A stretch of DNA of 64,000 bases from Arthrobacter sp. QXT-31 (GCF_001969265.1 NZ_CP019304.1:3286001-3350000), one strand, 5' to 3'; positions 33,930 through 42,687 are shown, counted from the first letter of the stretch. Program-made: numbers and translations. The notes: generated by a model not told the origin, from the letters alone.

Positions 33930-34900
33930 GGTTGCTCCTTTGGTCCTTGGTCCAGCTTCTTGTGCAGACGTTCTACGTACACCGGAACGGCGCGCTGCGC
34001 CTCCGATGTCACAGGAGATGAGGGGATCGCCCTGCCGGAGTTTTCGCTCCGAGCCACCAACACTAGCCACAGGCCGGGAAAGAAAGCAAGCATACTTACC
34101 AATTTTGCTCGACGGGATTTTGTGGCCGGTCATGCCGTACCGGCGGATCGCGGAGCGCATTGCCGCCAGCGAGCTCAAAGACGACGGCGGGAGAGGCCGA
34201 AACGAGGAGGTCATTTTCTGAATCCCTGGAGGGCTGCAGACTACGCTGCCGGCCACAGGGCAGAGCTCCAACGTTGACGTGAATCAAGGCGATACGGGCG
34301 AAGGAATCGAGCTTCCCGGGGCCGGCCGATGGGGTAACGGGTCGTATCTCATTACGGCCGATCATCCGGAGAAACGCAAGAAGCTGCGACTGTCGGCACA
34401 GCTTCCAATCAAGAGTTAGCTCTTGCCTGTGGGCTTTTGCCACTGTCGAACCCCCTTATGGCGGGGCGAGCGGCGGACTGGTTGAGGAGCCAGGACCCTG
34501 AATGGGCCATGTGGACCGCCGCCACCCCTGGAACAAGTTTCTGATCTTGTCCTTGGAAGGACCATGGCGTTCCTTGGGATCCTCGACTCATAGCTCCGAC
34601 GTCTTCCAGGCGGAAGGCGGGCCACCCCTGAGGGCGGTACCCTTGCTGCACGTCCGCCAGGTCGGTGGCTAGGGCCGCCATTGCCCGCGTGGGCGGAGCT
34701 GGGTCTTCTGCCGGGTCCCCAAATAATCGATTCAGCGCCGCAGCACGTCCCGCTGTGTGACATGCCTGGGCCAACCGGAAGGGCTGGCCAATGTCCCTTT
34801 GTTTTTCGTTATTGACGGCCATTTTCGACCGGCGTAAACCATGCCGTATCAGCTCATTTGCCGCCGTCACTGGACGGCGGCCAATTGTAAGGAGAGGGCC
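33930..34900. other. gene-poor 970-bp stretch
   Basis: No open frame here has a ribosome site plus recognisable protein pattern. Base composition is more mixed than in the flanks. One forward frame at about 34131-34220 reads MPYRRIAERIAASELK, faintly like the start of a GntR winged helix, then stops at TTCTGA. It may be a decayed regulator gene. Otherwise nothing is seen. Confidence 0.4.
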
Positions 34901-35197
34901 ATGGCTGTGGCTGTCATTATGGAATTCACTGGCGCCACGCTTGCGCAGTACGACCAGGTCATCGAAAAGATGGGCCTCACCCGCGGCGGGCCCGGCCCGG
35001 AGGGGGCGCTGTCCCACTGGGTGACGGAAACGGATAACGGATTACTCGTCACGGATCTCTGGAAGACCCGGGAACAGTACGACGCGTTCGCCAGGGACCA
35101 GATTGGCCCCTACACGAAGGAGGTCGGAGTCCCGGAGGCGCCGAAGATCACCTATTACGACGCCCACAACTACTTCACCCCAGGCTCGGACGCCTGA
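34901..35197 (+). CDS. small dimeric alpha/beta-barrel protein
   Basis: This 98-aa protein has a ferredoxin-like ABM-type pattern (VAVIMEFTGATLAQYDQVIE, LLVTDLWKTREQYDAF). Such proteins form dimers and may be monooxygenase-like or stress-related. TAAGGAGAGGGCC precedes the ATG at 34901. It stands alone. Function unknown. Confidence 0.75.
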   Translation: MAVAVIMEFTGATLAQYDQVIEKMGLTRGGPGPEGALSHWVTETDNGLLVTDLWKTREQYDAFARDQIGPYTKEVGVPEAPKITYYDAHNYFTPGSDA

Positions 35198-35620
35198 CTG
35201 CCCCGGCTGCGCGCGGAACCGACGACGGAGCTGGGCGACAGCCGGTTCGGGGCTAGTTGCTGGCGAGTGCACGGGCTCGGGGTGCTCTTGGGCACCCCTC
35301 GGACCCGAGAATCAGCAAGCCCAGGACAAAACCGGCCCGCCTACGCTATGACAGCCGTCACCGGGACGGCACTTCTCATTGGCGAGGCATCACGGTTGAA
35401 CCGTTCAAGCGCCGTGCCCGTGACCGATGTCGGCCAAGGATCTGCGCCGATAGCGGGCTGCAGCCACCCCGCCAGAGACCGCCTGTCTGCAGAACTCAGC
35501 AAAGAACTGCAACCGACAATGCGGAGTTCGCCGCCGATGGGCAATCCAGCCAAAATCTAGGTGGGTCGCTCTATCGGGCCAATCACCGCTACACACACCA
35601 ACGCAATTACGGCGTCGGCA
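35198..35620. other. gene-free stretch
   Basis: Short open frames on both strands lack ribosome sites and family features. I see no gene, tRNA or clear hairpin. Confidence 0.35.
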
Positions 35621-36175
35621 TCAGACCTCGGGAGGAGTGCAGATATGTCCGCCGACGTCCATAGGGTTACCACAGAGCGGGCATATGGGACGTCCGGCGC
35701 CTACTACCTCACGTGTGCGCTTGGCGAAGGCGCGGGCGGCGCCTACCGGCATCCGCACCAACAGCATTTCGGGTACGTCATTGCCGTCCTGATCAAGGGA
35801 TTCGCCGTTGTCACCAGCGTCGACATCGGTGATGGGGTAAGCCTCTATGACCACATGCGCCGTCGTCGGATCCCACCCTAGGCTCATTGCGCCGGTTCGA
35901 AACTGCTCCTCAACGGCCTCCAGCGGATCATTGTCGACCAATTCGATGGGAGTCCCGGTTGGAACACTGAAGCGGTTGCCTTCGACGGTGATGAGCTGAT
36001 CGAGAATCTCGTCAATTTTCTCGGCGAGCAGAGCGGATTGCTGCTTCTCCAGAGCGATAGAAACAATTTCCGTCCCTGCGCGTACCTGCAGATAGAACGT
36101 GCGCGCGCCCGGAACGCCGACGGTGCCGATGACGACGCGATCGGGCCAGACAAACTCGTGAACACGTGTAGGCAT
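35621..36175 (-). CDS. DUF3090 family protein
   Basis: This 184-aa protein starts MPTRVHEFVWPDRVVIGTV and ends with a zinc-ribbon-like CPLCGNPMDVGGHIC, both hallmarks of DUF3090. The domain has one more conserved region, FYLQVRAGTEIVSIALEKQQ. In most actinobacteria it is found beside a histidine phosphatase and a SCO1664-like kinase-like protein near mshC; none is present here, so it is an isolated copy. Function unknown. Confidence 0.85.
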   Translation of the reverse strand: MPTRVHEFVWPDRVVIGTVGVPGARTFYLQVRAGTEIVSIALEKQQSALLAEKIDEILDQLITVEGNRFSVPTGTPIELVDNDPLEAVEEQFRTGAMSLGWDPTTAHVVIEAYPITDVDAGDNGESLDQDGNDVPEMLLVRMPVGAARAFAKRTREVVGAGRPICPLCGNPMDVGGHICTPPEV

Positions 36176-36535
36176 GGCAGTAGTTTAGGCGGCAGGAGGT
36201 TTGCCTGGAACGCGATCCTGCGGGCGGTAAACGCTCCGCAATTCTTCGTGGACGCGCCCCTCCGGGTATTTCCCTTCAGCCGACAGGACACGGGTTCGTT
36301 TTTCGCGGCCACGCCGGCGCTGATTCTGGGTGCGGGGCCATTGTGCGCAGCGACGGCGGATCATGATCGCCATCTTCGATTCTGATGAGCGCGGGAAACA
36401 CCACCGATCATAAGTATGCTTGCTAATCTGTGCGGTGTGTGGCTATGTAGATCAGAAGCAGCTCGGGGCCTCTGACGGGGCGTCCCGCGGCTACGAATCC
36501 AGTCAATGCTTCACTGATCCAACCAGGAGGTTCTC
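36176..36535. other. intergenic stretch with one doubtful small frame
   Basis: On the minus strand 36185-36373 a 62-codon basic frame ends nine bases before the DUF3090 start. It has no convincing ribosome site or motif, so I do not call it a gene. Toward the right the region becomes A/T-richer near 36400-36430, where a promoter for the gene at 36536 may lie. Confidence 0.35.
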
Positions 36536-37006
36536 TTGCGTACTGAGGTAGAAACGAGCCGTGCAGCCCAGGCCCGGCAGCTCCAAGATGCTCTCGTTCT
36601 GCGCCTTGCGAAGGGCAGGGAATGGGCGACGCCCGGCATCGAAGCGGCGTTGCGACGCATGCTGACCGGCATAGACAGCGGATTGGAAGCCGCGTCTCCC
36701 CGCTTGCAGGCGAGCCTGCGCACGCTGGCCGACGAGCTCGCCGGGGGAGTGGAAGCTGCAACGCCGCGGGTTCATGAGAGGATAACGCGGCTCATCCCCG
36801 AAGCGGCCATCCCGGCTCGGGCCGTCCCACCTGTCAAACCAGCCCGGAAGGCTTGGCTGGTTGCCGCAGTCGCCGCGGCGACAATTACCGCCGGTGTCGG
36901 CCTCTGGCAGGCAATCCGTTCACCCGAGCAGGAGTCCGCTAACGAACGGACAGGCGCGGCTCAGCCGGCCCGAGCTGAGCAAGTGGACATCAACCAACTG
37001 TCGTAG
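36536..37006 (+). CDS. small single-pass membrane protein of unknown function
   Basis: This 156-aa protein starts at TTG 36536 behind AGGAGG. The first 95 residues are helical with heptad-like repeats (GIEAALRRMLTGIDSGLEAA, LQASLRTLADELAGGVEAA), followed by a Pro-rich segment and one transmembrane helix near 108-127 (WLVAAVAAATITAGVGLW). The repeats RRML...GLEAASPRL and VEAATPRVHERI resemble coiled-coil phasin-like or DUF5324-like proteins. It could be a membrane-anchored structural protein. It ends before a perfect terminator. Confidence 0.7.
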   Translation: MRTEVETSRAAQARQLQDALVLRLAKGREWATPGIEAALRRMLTGIDSGLEAASPRLQASLRTLADELAGGVEAATPRVHERITRLIPEAAIPARAVPPVKPARKAWLVAAVAAATITAGVGLWQAIRSPEQESANERTGAAQPARAEQVDINQLS

Positions 37007-37051
37007 CCATTTACAAACCCTGAGGGTTCTGGATGCTTCACCGCAAGCAAC

Positions 37052-37081
37052 ATGAGGGGCCACATAGCAGTGGCCCCTCAT
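37052..37081. terminator. perfect terminator hairpin
   Basis: ATGAGGGGCCAC and GTGGCCCCTCAT pair perfectly over a 6-nt loop, 45 bp after the gene ending at 37006. Confidence 0.75.
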
Positions 37082-37233
37082 GGCACAAAAGTCGCATAAC
37101 CCTTGGGAAACGAGACGTCGCAACGAGTGAAATGCCAGCTGAACCGGCGGGACAACCCCGGCGGGATGCCGTTGCCCGAACCAGTCATGTCCTCAGAATT
37201 GGCCTCTAATGGGCGGGGCCACCGCTGTGCGCG

Positions 37234-37608
37234 CTAAAAGCCGAGCAGGTGAGCTGCCAGCGCATACATCCCCCACAACCCAGCCGCTAAAAGGACGCCC
37301 AGATAGGCCAGGACCAGCCTGGTATCGCGGAGGAAGCACTTCGACTTCGTCAGGCCCCGCCGTCGAGCTTTCCAATAGCCCGCGAAGCCGACGGCCGCGA
37401 ACACTGCCACTGCCACCGGACCCGCTGCCCAGCCGAGCAGGGCAACGGTAGCGAAGATGCACAGGCGCAGTGGATCAAAGGGCGGCGGGGACTGCGGATC
37501 CGTTTCAGGGTCAGGCTTATGTCCATGCCGGCCTGGGCGTTTGGCGCGCACCAGCTGCGAGGGCAATGGCCCGGCGGCAACGCGCCGGGCATCAGAAGCA
37601 GAATCCAT
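37234..37608 (-). CDS. small membrane protein, last gene of the radical-SAM operon
   Basis: This 124-aa protein has a polar, Pro-rich N-terminus (PDPETDPQSPPPFDP) and two transmembrane hairpins (LCIFATVALLGWAAGPVAVA, LAYLGVLLAAGLWGMYALAA). It starts 20 bp after the radical-SAM stop. No family recognised. Its position in a lipid-modification-like operon suggests it supports the membrane reaction; this is inference. Confidence 0.7.
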   Translation of the reverse strand: MDSASDARRVAAGPLPSQLVRAKRPGRHGHKPDPETDPQSPPPFDPLRLCIFATVALLGWAAGPVAVAVFAAVGFAGYWKARRRGLTKSKCFLRDTRLVLAYLGVLLAAGLWGMYALAAHLLGF

Positions 37609-37628
37609 CGTTCCTACCTGCCGCTGAC

Positions 37629-39233
37629 TCAGACCTGGCGGACCGGGAGAAGCTCCCGGCCTGTGGCTGTGCTCATTCGTTGCCTGGCCAGGGCCGGCCA
37701 TGCCTGGACGGCACAGAAGGGAGCGCACTGGTGATCGCCGGCGTCGCTCTTTGTGCCTACGTGGACGCAACATTGGGTGAGCCGTTCCTCGATCATCGTG
37801 GACATGTCCATGAAGGGCTTGACCATGATGCGGGTGATCCGTTCGCCGAGGAGCCTGCGCAGCCGCTGCTGCTGCCCCGGCAGCTTGCCGGCAGCCAGTG
37901 TGGTGAGCGTGCCGATGCCGAGGTCGCACTGGGTGCAGATGTTCTTCCAAAGGTCCATTGTCCGCGGGTGGGACAGCGAGGCCTGCTCGCTGAGCAGGTC
38001 CAGCAGGGAGGACTTCATGAGGGTGCGCAGCTCGAGCGGGATCGCGCTGTCGGCAATGCGGTTGGCGATGCTGTCGGGATTTAGTTCCAGCCAGGCGAGC
38101 AACTGGTCGTGCCCGATGAGGGCAGTCAGCGAACGCCAGACCCCGGCGTCGTCCTTCAGCATGTAGCCCACGGACGCGCAATGCGGATGGGAGCAGGGGA
38201 GTGCTGTCAGGTCGTGCCATGAGACCACCCCTCCGGTTTGCTCCGCGAGCCGTTCCAGCACGCCTGTGTGGGTGAGCCTGTCGGTGGGATCAATGCCGTG
38301 GCCCCTCCCTGACTCGAACACCGGCTGCAGCGCAACCCCACCCACGAACGGGGTTTCCAATGCCCTCATGACGACGGCGCCCACCTCACCGTCGTTGACG
38401 CCGAGTGCCGCTGTCATGGTCAGGGTGGTGAAAACGCCCGCCTCGGACAGGCGGGCGATGGCCATGTCCTTGAAACGGGTAAGGTCTCCGCCCCGGTGGT
38501 GGATGGATGCTTCTTTGGACGGGCCGTCGTATTGGAGGTACACCTCCACGCGGTCCCGGTGCCTGGCCAGCAGGGCGAGGAGTTCGTCGTCGGTGGCTAT
38601 GAGCATGCCGTTGCTGTTCACCATGATCCGGACGATCGGCCGGGTGACGAGTTCATCCAGCAGTTCGGCCAGCTGCGGATAGAGCGTCGGCTCGCCGCCG
38701 GAGAGCATCAGCACGTCCAGCCGCCCGTTTTCGCGGGCAAGCCTGGCGTCGATATTCGCCAGGATCTCGCTGAGCGGCGCGACTCCCTGCAGCTGGGGAC
38801 CGGAGGCGGTGAAGCAGGTGGGGCAGCGGAGGTTGCAGTGCTCGATGACGTCCTGCAGCAGGAGGCACGTGTGCTGCGTCTGCATCGCGGGCAGCCCGTA
38901 GGCGTAGGCTTCCGGTATTTGGCGGTAATTGCCGGCCTGGTCCGGGATGTGCTGCTTGGTGGGGGCCTGCCACTTCTCCAGGTAGCGCAGGATTTCCGGT
39001 GACTCGTCGTAAAGCGTCCGGACGAGCCCGTGGTCCGGACAGCCGCGTTCGAGCCAGACCCGGTCATCGCGGACCAGCAGTACGCCGGAGAGGCGCCGCA
39101 CCTGCGCGAGCGGGGGATTTGCCTCGTGGCAGTAGGGACAGAAGGCTGTGACGTACCGGTGGATGCGGTCTCCGCGCAGCGGCTGGCCGGGGCCGGGCAG
39201 CGTCTGCCGGGAAGAGAACGGTGACGTGTTCAT
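37629..39233 (-). CDS. radical-SAM enzyme of the MJ0619/tetraether-lipid-synthase-like family
   Basis: This 534-aa enzyme has Cys133, Cys137 and Cys140 in CNLRCPTC for the SAM [4Fe-4S] cluster and GGEP at 179-182. The N-terminus holds FCPYCH (Cys32, Cys35) and GCPDHG (Cys65, His68). The C-terminus holds further clusters: NICTQCD, TQCCVHVG and CAPFCAVQ. This layout, with extra metal sites on both sides and CC-x-H...PFC, is that of the MJ0619 group, which includes archaeal Tes that joins lipid alkyl chains, and related C-C or methyl-forming enzymes. In the operon it overlaps the upstream small membrane gene by ATGA and follows an Lgt-like transferase. Acting on acyl or alkyl chains of membrane lipids or lipoproteins is an inference; the substrate is unknown. 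Confidence 0.85.
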   Translation of the reverse strand: MNTSPFSSRQTLPGPGQPLRGDRIHRYVTAFCPYCHEANPPLAQVRRLSGVLLVRDDRVWLERGCPDHGLVRTLYDESPEILRYLEKWQAPTKQHIPDQAGNYRQIPEAYAYGLPAMQTQHTCLLLQDVIEHCNLRCPTCFTASGPQLQGVAPLSEILANIDARLARENGRLDVLMLSGGEPTLYPQLAELLDELVTRPIVRIMVNSNGMLIATDDELLALLARHRDRVEVYLQYDGPSKEASIHHRGGDLTRFKDMAIARLSEAGVFTTLTMTAALGVNDGEVGAVVMRALETPFVGGVALQPVFESGRGHGIDPTDRLTHTGVLERLAEQTGGVVSWHDLTALPCSHPHCASVGYMLKDDAGVWRSLTALIGHDQLLAWLELNPDSIANRIADSAIPLELRTLMKSSLLDLLSEQASLSHPRTMDLWKNICTQCDLGIGTLTTLAAGKLPGQQQRLRRLLGERITRIMVKPFMDMSTMIEERLTQCCVHVGTKSDAGDHQCAPFCAVQAWPALARQRMSTATGRELLPVRQV

Positions 39234-39592
39234 ATCTGGCCTCTCATCTGGGAGAGGGCCATGACGCAGATCCCGCCGCCGAGCAGGGTGAAGATCCCCA
39301 GACCGATCAACAGCCCCGCACCCAATCGGGATGTGCGTGGCCGGACTGCCAGAACACCGGCTATGGCGAGATACACGCCGATGGGGATGAAGACTGCAGG
39401 CCCGGCGAGGAAGGTCTTGTACCCTTCATCCGGAGCGATACCCGCTGTTGTCCCGAAGAAGAGGGCATAAAGGGCAACAGCTCCCAGCAGAATTCCGAGC
39501 AGCATGGAGCCGCGCCTTGGTTCAGAGGGCGGCTCCTCTTTTCGGGGCGGTGGCAGTGGGCTCCTGGGTTCTTCGGGGTTGTCATCGCTCAT
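39230..39592 (-). CDS. small membrane protein between the Lgt-like and radical-SAM genes
   Basis: This 120-aa protein has a Pro/Glu-rich N-terminus (MSDDNPEEPRSPLPPPRKEE) and three transmembrane segments (MLLGILLGAVALYALFFG, AGPAVFIPIGVYLAIAGVLA, LGAGLLIGLGIFTLLGGG). ATG 39592 overlaps the stop of the Lgt-like gene (ATGA) and its own stop overlaps the radical-SAM start (ATGA), so translation is coupled across three genes. No named family is recognised. It probably helps place the enzyme at the membrane. Confidence 0.75.
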   Translation of the reverse strand: MSDDNPEEPRSPLPPPRKEEPPSEPRRGSMLLGILLGAVALYALFFGTTAGIAPDEGYKTFLAGPAVFIPIGVYLAIAGVLAVRPRTSRLGAGLLIGLGIFTLLGGGICVMALSQMRGQI

Positions 39593-40347
39593 GCCGCTCT
39601 TCCTTCCACCTTCGGGCGGAGTGGTCCCCCGAATACCCGCAGCATCCGCCAGAACAGCAGGGGGAGAATCATCAAAAGGAACCATTGGGGACGGCTCATC
39701 CCCAGCCACAGCACTTCATTGCCGCGGACAAATTCGACGCCGAACCGGAACAATGCGTAGGAAGTCACGTAGCAGATGAAGAGGTCGCCAGGACGGGGCA
39801 GGCGGTCCCGATAACGCCACATGAGCGCGAATGCAGCCACGTGGAAGACGATTTCATAGGCAAAGGAAGGGTGGAGCCCTGTCTCTGGAACTCCACCCAA
39901 CATCGCAGCCTGGCCGGGCGTGAGCGATATCCCCCATGCGCCCCCGGTCGGGGTGCCGGGCAATTCCGTGAGGAGACAGCCCACCCGACCCATGACCAGC
40001 GCCAAGGCGACCGCCGGTGCAAGCAGATCACCGGTGGATTCGCGGTAACCCGTCAGTCGTTTACCCAGATGGACGCCTAACCATGCGCCCACAAGCCCCG
40101 CGAGGATGCTGCGGTCGCCGTTGCCCCACCAGTCCGCCAGGGAGACCTGCCGGGAAACATCCCATGTGAGGATCCGTGAACCGATGGCCCCGAAGGCGAT
40201 CGCGAAACCTGCAATGGGCCACAACCGGGGGTCCGACAGGCCGCGCCGGCGCTTTTCATAGGCGTAGAACAGCAGAGCTGCGAGGATCCCCAGCCCTAAC
40301 AAGGCAGCGTGCACCAGTCCGTCTCCCGCAAAGGGAAGCCCGATCAT
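39589..40347 (-). CDS. Lgt-family (prolipoprotein diacylglyceryl transferase-like) protein
   Basis: This 252-aa polytopic protein has Lgt features: GRVGCLLTEL (family signature G-R-x-G-N-F-x-N-x-E), LHPSFAYEIVF (Lgt HPSQLYE-like) and RFGVEFVRGNE. In the signature the usual Asn after G-R-I-G is Cys, so classical lipoprotein diacylglyceryl transfer from phosphatidylglycerol is uncertain. Being first gene of an operon with a Tes-like radical-SAM enzyme suggests a paralogue recruited to a special lipid or lipoprotein modification. The ATG at 40347 is chosen because the upstream frame runs through low-complexity DNA and the operators. The housekeeping lgt is presumably elsewhere. Confidence 0.78.
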   Translation of the reverse strand: MIGLPFAGDGLVHAALLGLGILAALLFYAYEKRRRGLSDPRLWPIAGFAIAFGAIGSRILTWDVSRQVSLADWWGNGDRSILAGLVGAWLGVHLGKRLTGYRESTGDLLAPAVALALVMGRVGCLLTELPGTPTGGAWGISLTPGQAAMLGGVPETGLHPSFAYEIVFHVAAFALMWRYRDRLPRPGDLFICYVTSYALFRFGVEFVRGNEVLWLGMSRPQWFLLMILPLLFWRMLRVFGGPLRPKVEGRAA

Positions 40348-40474
40348 GAGCAGAGTGTAGCAGTGCCTATTCCCGCCTCCTCCGGTCCTGCATCTGGAAA
40401 TTCTCGGGAACGCTTGACCTGCGGCGTGCCGGAGGCAGCACTGCTCAGGCGGAAGCATTATTACGGCCGTGTAT

Positions 40475-40505
40475 AACGGTCGTTGTATCTGGTAAAACGT
40501 TCGTT
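40475..40505. promoter_or_regulatory. two AACG-NN-CGTT operators between the Lgt-like operon and tetR
   Basis: AACGGTCGTT (40475-40484) and AACGTTCGTT (40496-40505) are palindromic and spaced 21 bp, two helical turns. They lie within the 171-bp divergent gap, close to the tetR start and about 130 bp from the Lgt-like start. Control of either direction by TetR is plausible. Confidence 0.6.
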
Positions 40506-40518
40506 GTAGAGTGCTCGT

Positions 40519-41043
40519 ATGCGGAACTTGAGGGAAGAAATCATTGCTGCGTCGGAGCATGCCTTCGACCGTCACGGGTTCACGGCGACAGGGATGGACG
40601 CGTTGACGCAGGCCGCCGAGGTTTCCACCCGGACGCTGTACAAGTATGTGGGGAATAAGAATGCGCTGATCGCGGCCGTCCTGGAGTCCCGCAGCGAGAA
40701 ATTTTTCAACAGCATCAGCGCCACCACCGTGGATGGGTTGTTCGAGGATCTGGATCGCTGGATCCAGCTTGAGGGGGCCAGGGGGTGTCTCTTTTTCCGG
40801 GCCCAGGGCGAGGGGGCGGCCACCGTGCCGGAAGTGGCCGACGTTATTTCCTCGTACCGCCGGAAACTGCGCGAACTCATCGACCGGCTAGTGCGTGCAG
40901 AAATATCCAGGCAGGACCCCACGCTTGTCGGGCAGGTCCTGGTTCTCTTCGAAGGCGCTGTCACTGCCGCCTCATATCTGGGCGAAGAGGCCGTCAGTGC
41001 GGGACGGGCAGCAGCCAAAACCCTGATGGAACGCGCCCGGTAA
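40519..41043 (+). CDS. TetR-family transcriptional regulator
   Basis: This 174-aa regulator has an N-terminal HTH (AFDRHGFTATGMDALTQAAE, VSTRTLYKYVGNKNAL) and a helical ligand domain (RGCLFFRAQGEG, LVLFEGAVTAASYLGE). It is divergent from the Lgt/radical-SAM operon and upstream of the quinone reductase, so it may control one or both. The start has no obvious ribosome site and the mRNA may be leaderless. Confidence 0.88.
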   Translation: MRNLREEIIAASEHAFDRHGFTATGMDALTQAAEVSTRTLYKYVGNKNALIAAVLESRSEKFFNSISATTVDGLFEDLDRWIQLEGARGCLFFRAQGEGAATVPEVADVISSYRRKLRELIDRLVRAEISRQDPTLVGQVLVLFEGAVTAASYLGEEAVSAGRAAAKTLMERAR

Positions 41044-41121
41044 CTTCGAAGCCGCCGCGCGCCGGCCATCCTATGATTCCGCCCTCATGGGCATGCAGCA
41101 ACCTACTTGAATGGAACTTAG

Positions 41122-41796
41122 ATGCACCTGCTTACCGTGTTTTCACACCCCGTCGCCGGAACCTACCCGTCGGCTGTCCTGGAGGCCTTCCACCGCCCCT
41201 TCAAGGAAGCCGGACATACCATCGACACGCTGGACCTGCATGCCGAGGACTTTGATCCCCGCTTCACACGGGATGACCATGCCCACTTCTGGGGCGGACC
41301 CATCCCCGAGGGCATCGCTGATATGCACCGCCGCGTGGAAGCAGCCGACCGGCTCGCCTTCGTCTATCCGGTCTATTGGTGGGGCATGCCGGCGATGATG
41401 AAGGGCTGGATCGAACGGGTCTTCACCGGCGGCTGGGCCTACCAGTTCGGCGCAGGTGTCGAAGACCGCGGGACCGAGGACATTGCCGCCTCCATGCTGC
41501 CAGGTGTCCCGACCACCCTGATCGGTATCGCTGGCTCGACCAAGCGCGCCTATGACAAATACGGCTACAGCGACGCCATGCGGACCCAACTCGATGTGGG
41601 CACCTTCGCCTACTGCGGGATCACCGACGTGGAAAGCCATCTGATCTACGACGTCGAAGGCAACCACAACGCACCCAACCGCGACGCGGGACTGACCCAG
41701 GCGGAGCAGATCGCCCGGGCATTCATCTCACCTGACCGGGTGGCACGCAATGCGAAGGAAGAACATCTGAACGGCCGCCTCGCCGCAGCGCGCTAA
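41122..41796 (+). CDS. NAD(P)H-dependent quinone reductase, flavodoxin fold
   Basis: This 224-aa FMN/FAD protein of the NQO1/KefF/MdaB type has LLTVFSHPVAGTYPSAVLEA (flavin phosphate loop), VYPVYWWGMPAMMKGWIERVF and GGWAY, which are typical quinone-reductase motifs. TetR-linked quinone reductases commonly respond to electrophiles or quinones. It lies 78 bp after tetR in the same direction. Substrate is unknown. Confidence 0.88.
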   Translation: MHLLTVFSHPVAGTYPSAVLEAFHRPFKEAGHTIDTLDLHAEDFDPRFTRDDHAHFWGGPIPEGIADMHRRVEAADRLAFVYPVYWWGMPAMMKGWIERVFTGGWAYQFGAGVEDRGTEDIAASMLPGVPTTLIGIAGSTKRAYDKYGYSDAMRTQLDVGTFAYCGITDVESHLIYDVEGNHNAPNRDAGLTQAEQIARAFISPDRVARNAKEEHLNGRLAAAR

Positions 41797-41901
41797 GCGG
41801 AGCACACCCCACTTCTGGTACGCACACAACCCCTTCGCGGGACAGTTGGAATCCAAGTTGTCCGCCGCCCGGAGCCAGCAGGGGTTGGTGTACAGAGAAG
41901 C

Positions 41902-42666
41902 TTAGATTCTGCGTGATCCGAGGTTCTGGGTAATTGCCTTCGATGCCGTCATGAGCAGTTGTCCGATTGAATCCGTTCGGTTGATGATCCGGGATGTGGG
42001 TGCTGAGACATTCAGCACGCCCGCTATGTGGCCCATGCGATCACGAACCGGTGTTCCAATGGAGGTGAGCCCGATCTCAACCTCTTCGGACGCGATGGAG
42101 TAGCCCCTGGTTCGCTCGAGGTGGACCCTCTGCAGGAGCGCAGCCACGTTCTTCGGCGCACCGGGGGCCGACGTAGGAATTTCCATGTCGTCAGACGTGA
42201 GCGTTTCGATGTGTTCGTCGTCGAAGTCGAACATCAGTGCCCTACCCGACGCGGTGCAGTGCATGGGGGAGCGTCTTCCGACCCAGCCGCCGGCCTGGAG
42301 GGATTGCTGCGATTCTTCACGCAGCACCGTGAGTGACCGGTTGCCTTCCTGAACGGACAAAAGGGCCACTTCCCCGGTCTTGGCCACTAGGGCCTGCAGC
42401 GCGGGTCTGGCGGCCTGCACGAGCGGATAGTTGCCTGCACCGGTGGACAAGATTCGGAAGTTCCATCCCAATCGATAGGTGCGCCGGTCCGGGTCCTGTT
42501 CGACAAGGCCGCTTCGTGAGAGCGCCTTCAGCATTCGTGAAACCTGGCTGCGCTCTCTGCCCACTGCCCTGGCAAGTTCGCTGACTGAGTGTTCCCCTCC
42601 TGCCTGTCCCGGGTTTTCGAATGCCAGAAGCAGCGCGGCTACCCGTTCCGCTGCGGTATCGCCCAT
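41902..42666 (-). CDS. IclR-family transcriptional regulator
   Basis: This 254-aa regulator has an N-terminal winged helix (HSVSELARAVGRERSQVSRMLKAL split by one residue group) and a GAF-like effector domain (MHCTASGRALMF, YSIASEEVEIGLTSIGTPV, GVLNVSAPTSRI). ATG 42666 is favoured over TTG 42711 because GAGGAG is seven bases upstream. It is divergent from the aspartase-like lyase and MFS transporter and probably controls them through the palindrome at 42688. Confidence 0.9.
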   Translation of the reverse strand: MGDTAAERVAALLLAFENPGQAGGEHSVSELARAVGRERSQVSRMLKALSRSGLVEQDPDRRTYRLGWNFRILSTGAGNYPLVQAARPALQALVAKTGEVALLSVQEGNRSLTVLREESQQSLQAGGWVGRRSPMHCTASGRALMFDFDDEHIETLTSDDMEIPTSAPGAPKNVAALLQRVHLERTRGYSIASEEVEIGLTSIGTPVRDRMGHIAGVLNVSAPTSRIINRTDSIGQLLMTASKAITQNLGSRRI

Positions 42667-42687
42667 CCCCACACTCCTCACACTGTT

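Noticed and set aside
33930..34900. tRNA or small RNA in the gap
   Set aside because: No cloverleaf, CCA end or strong hairpin was seen by eye.
36185..36373. Small gene upstream of DUF3090
   Set aside because: Basic 62-codon frame without ribosome site or recognisable pattern.
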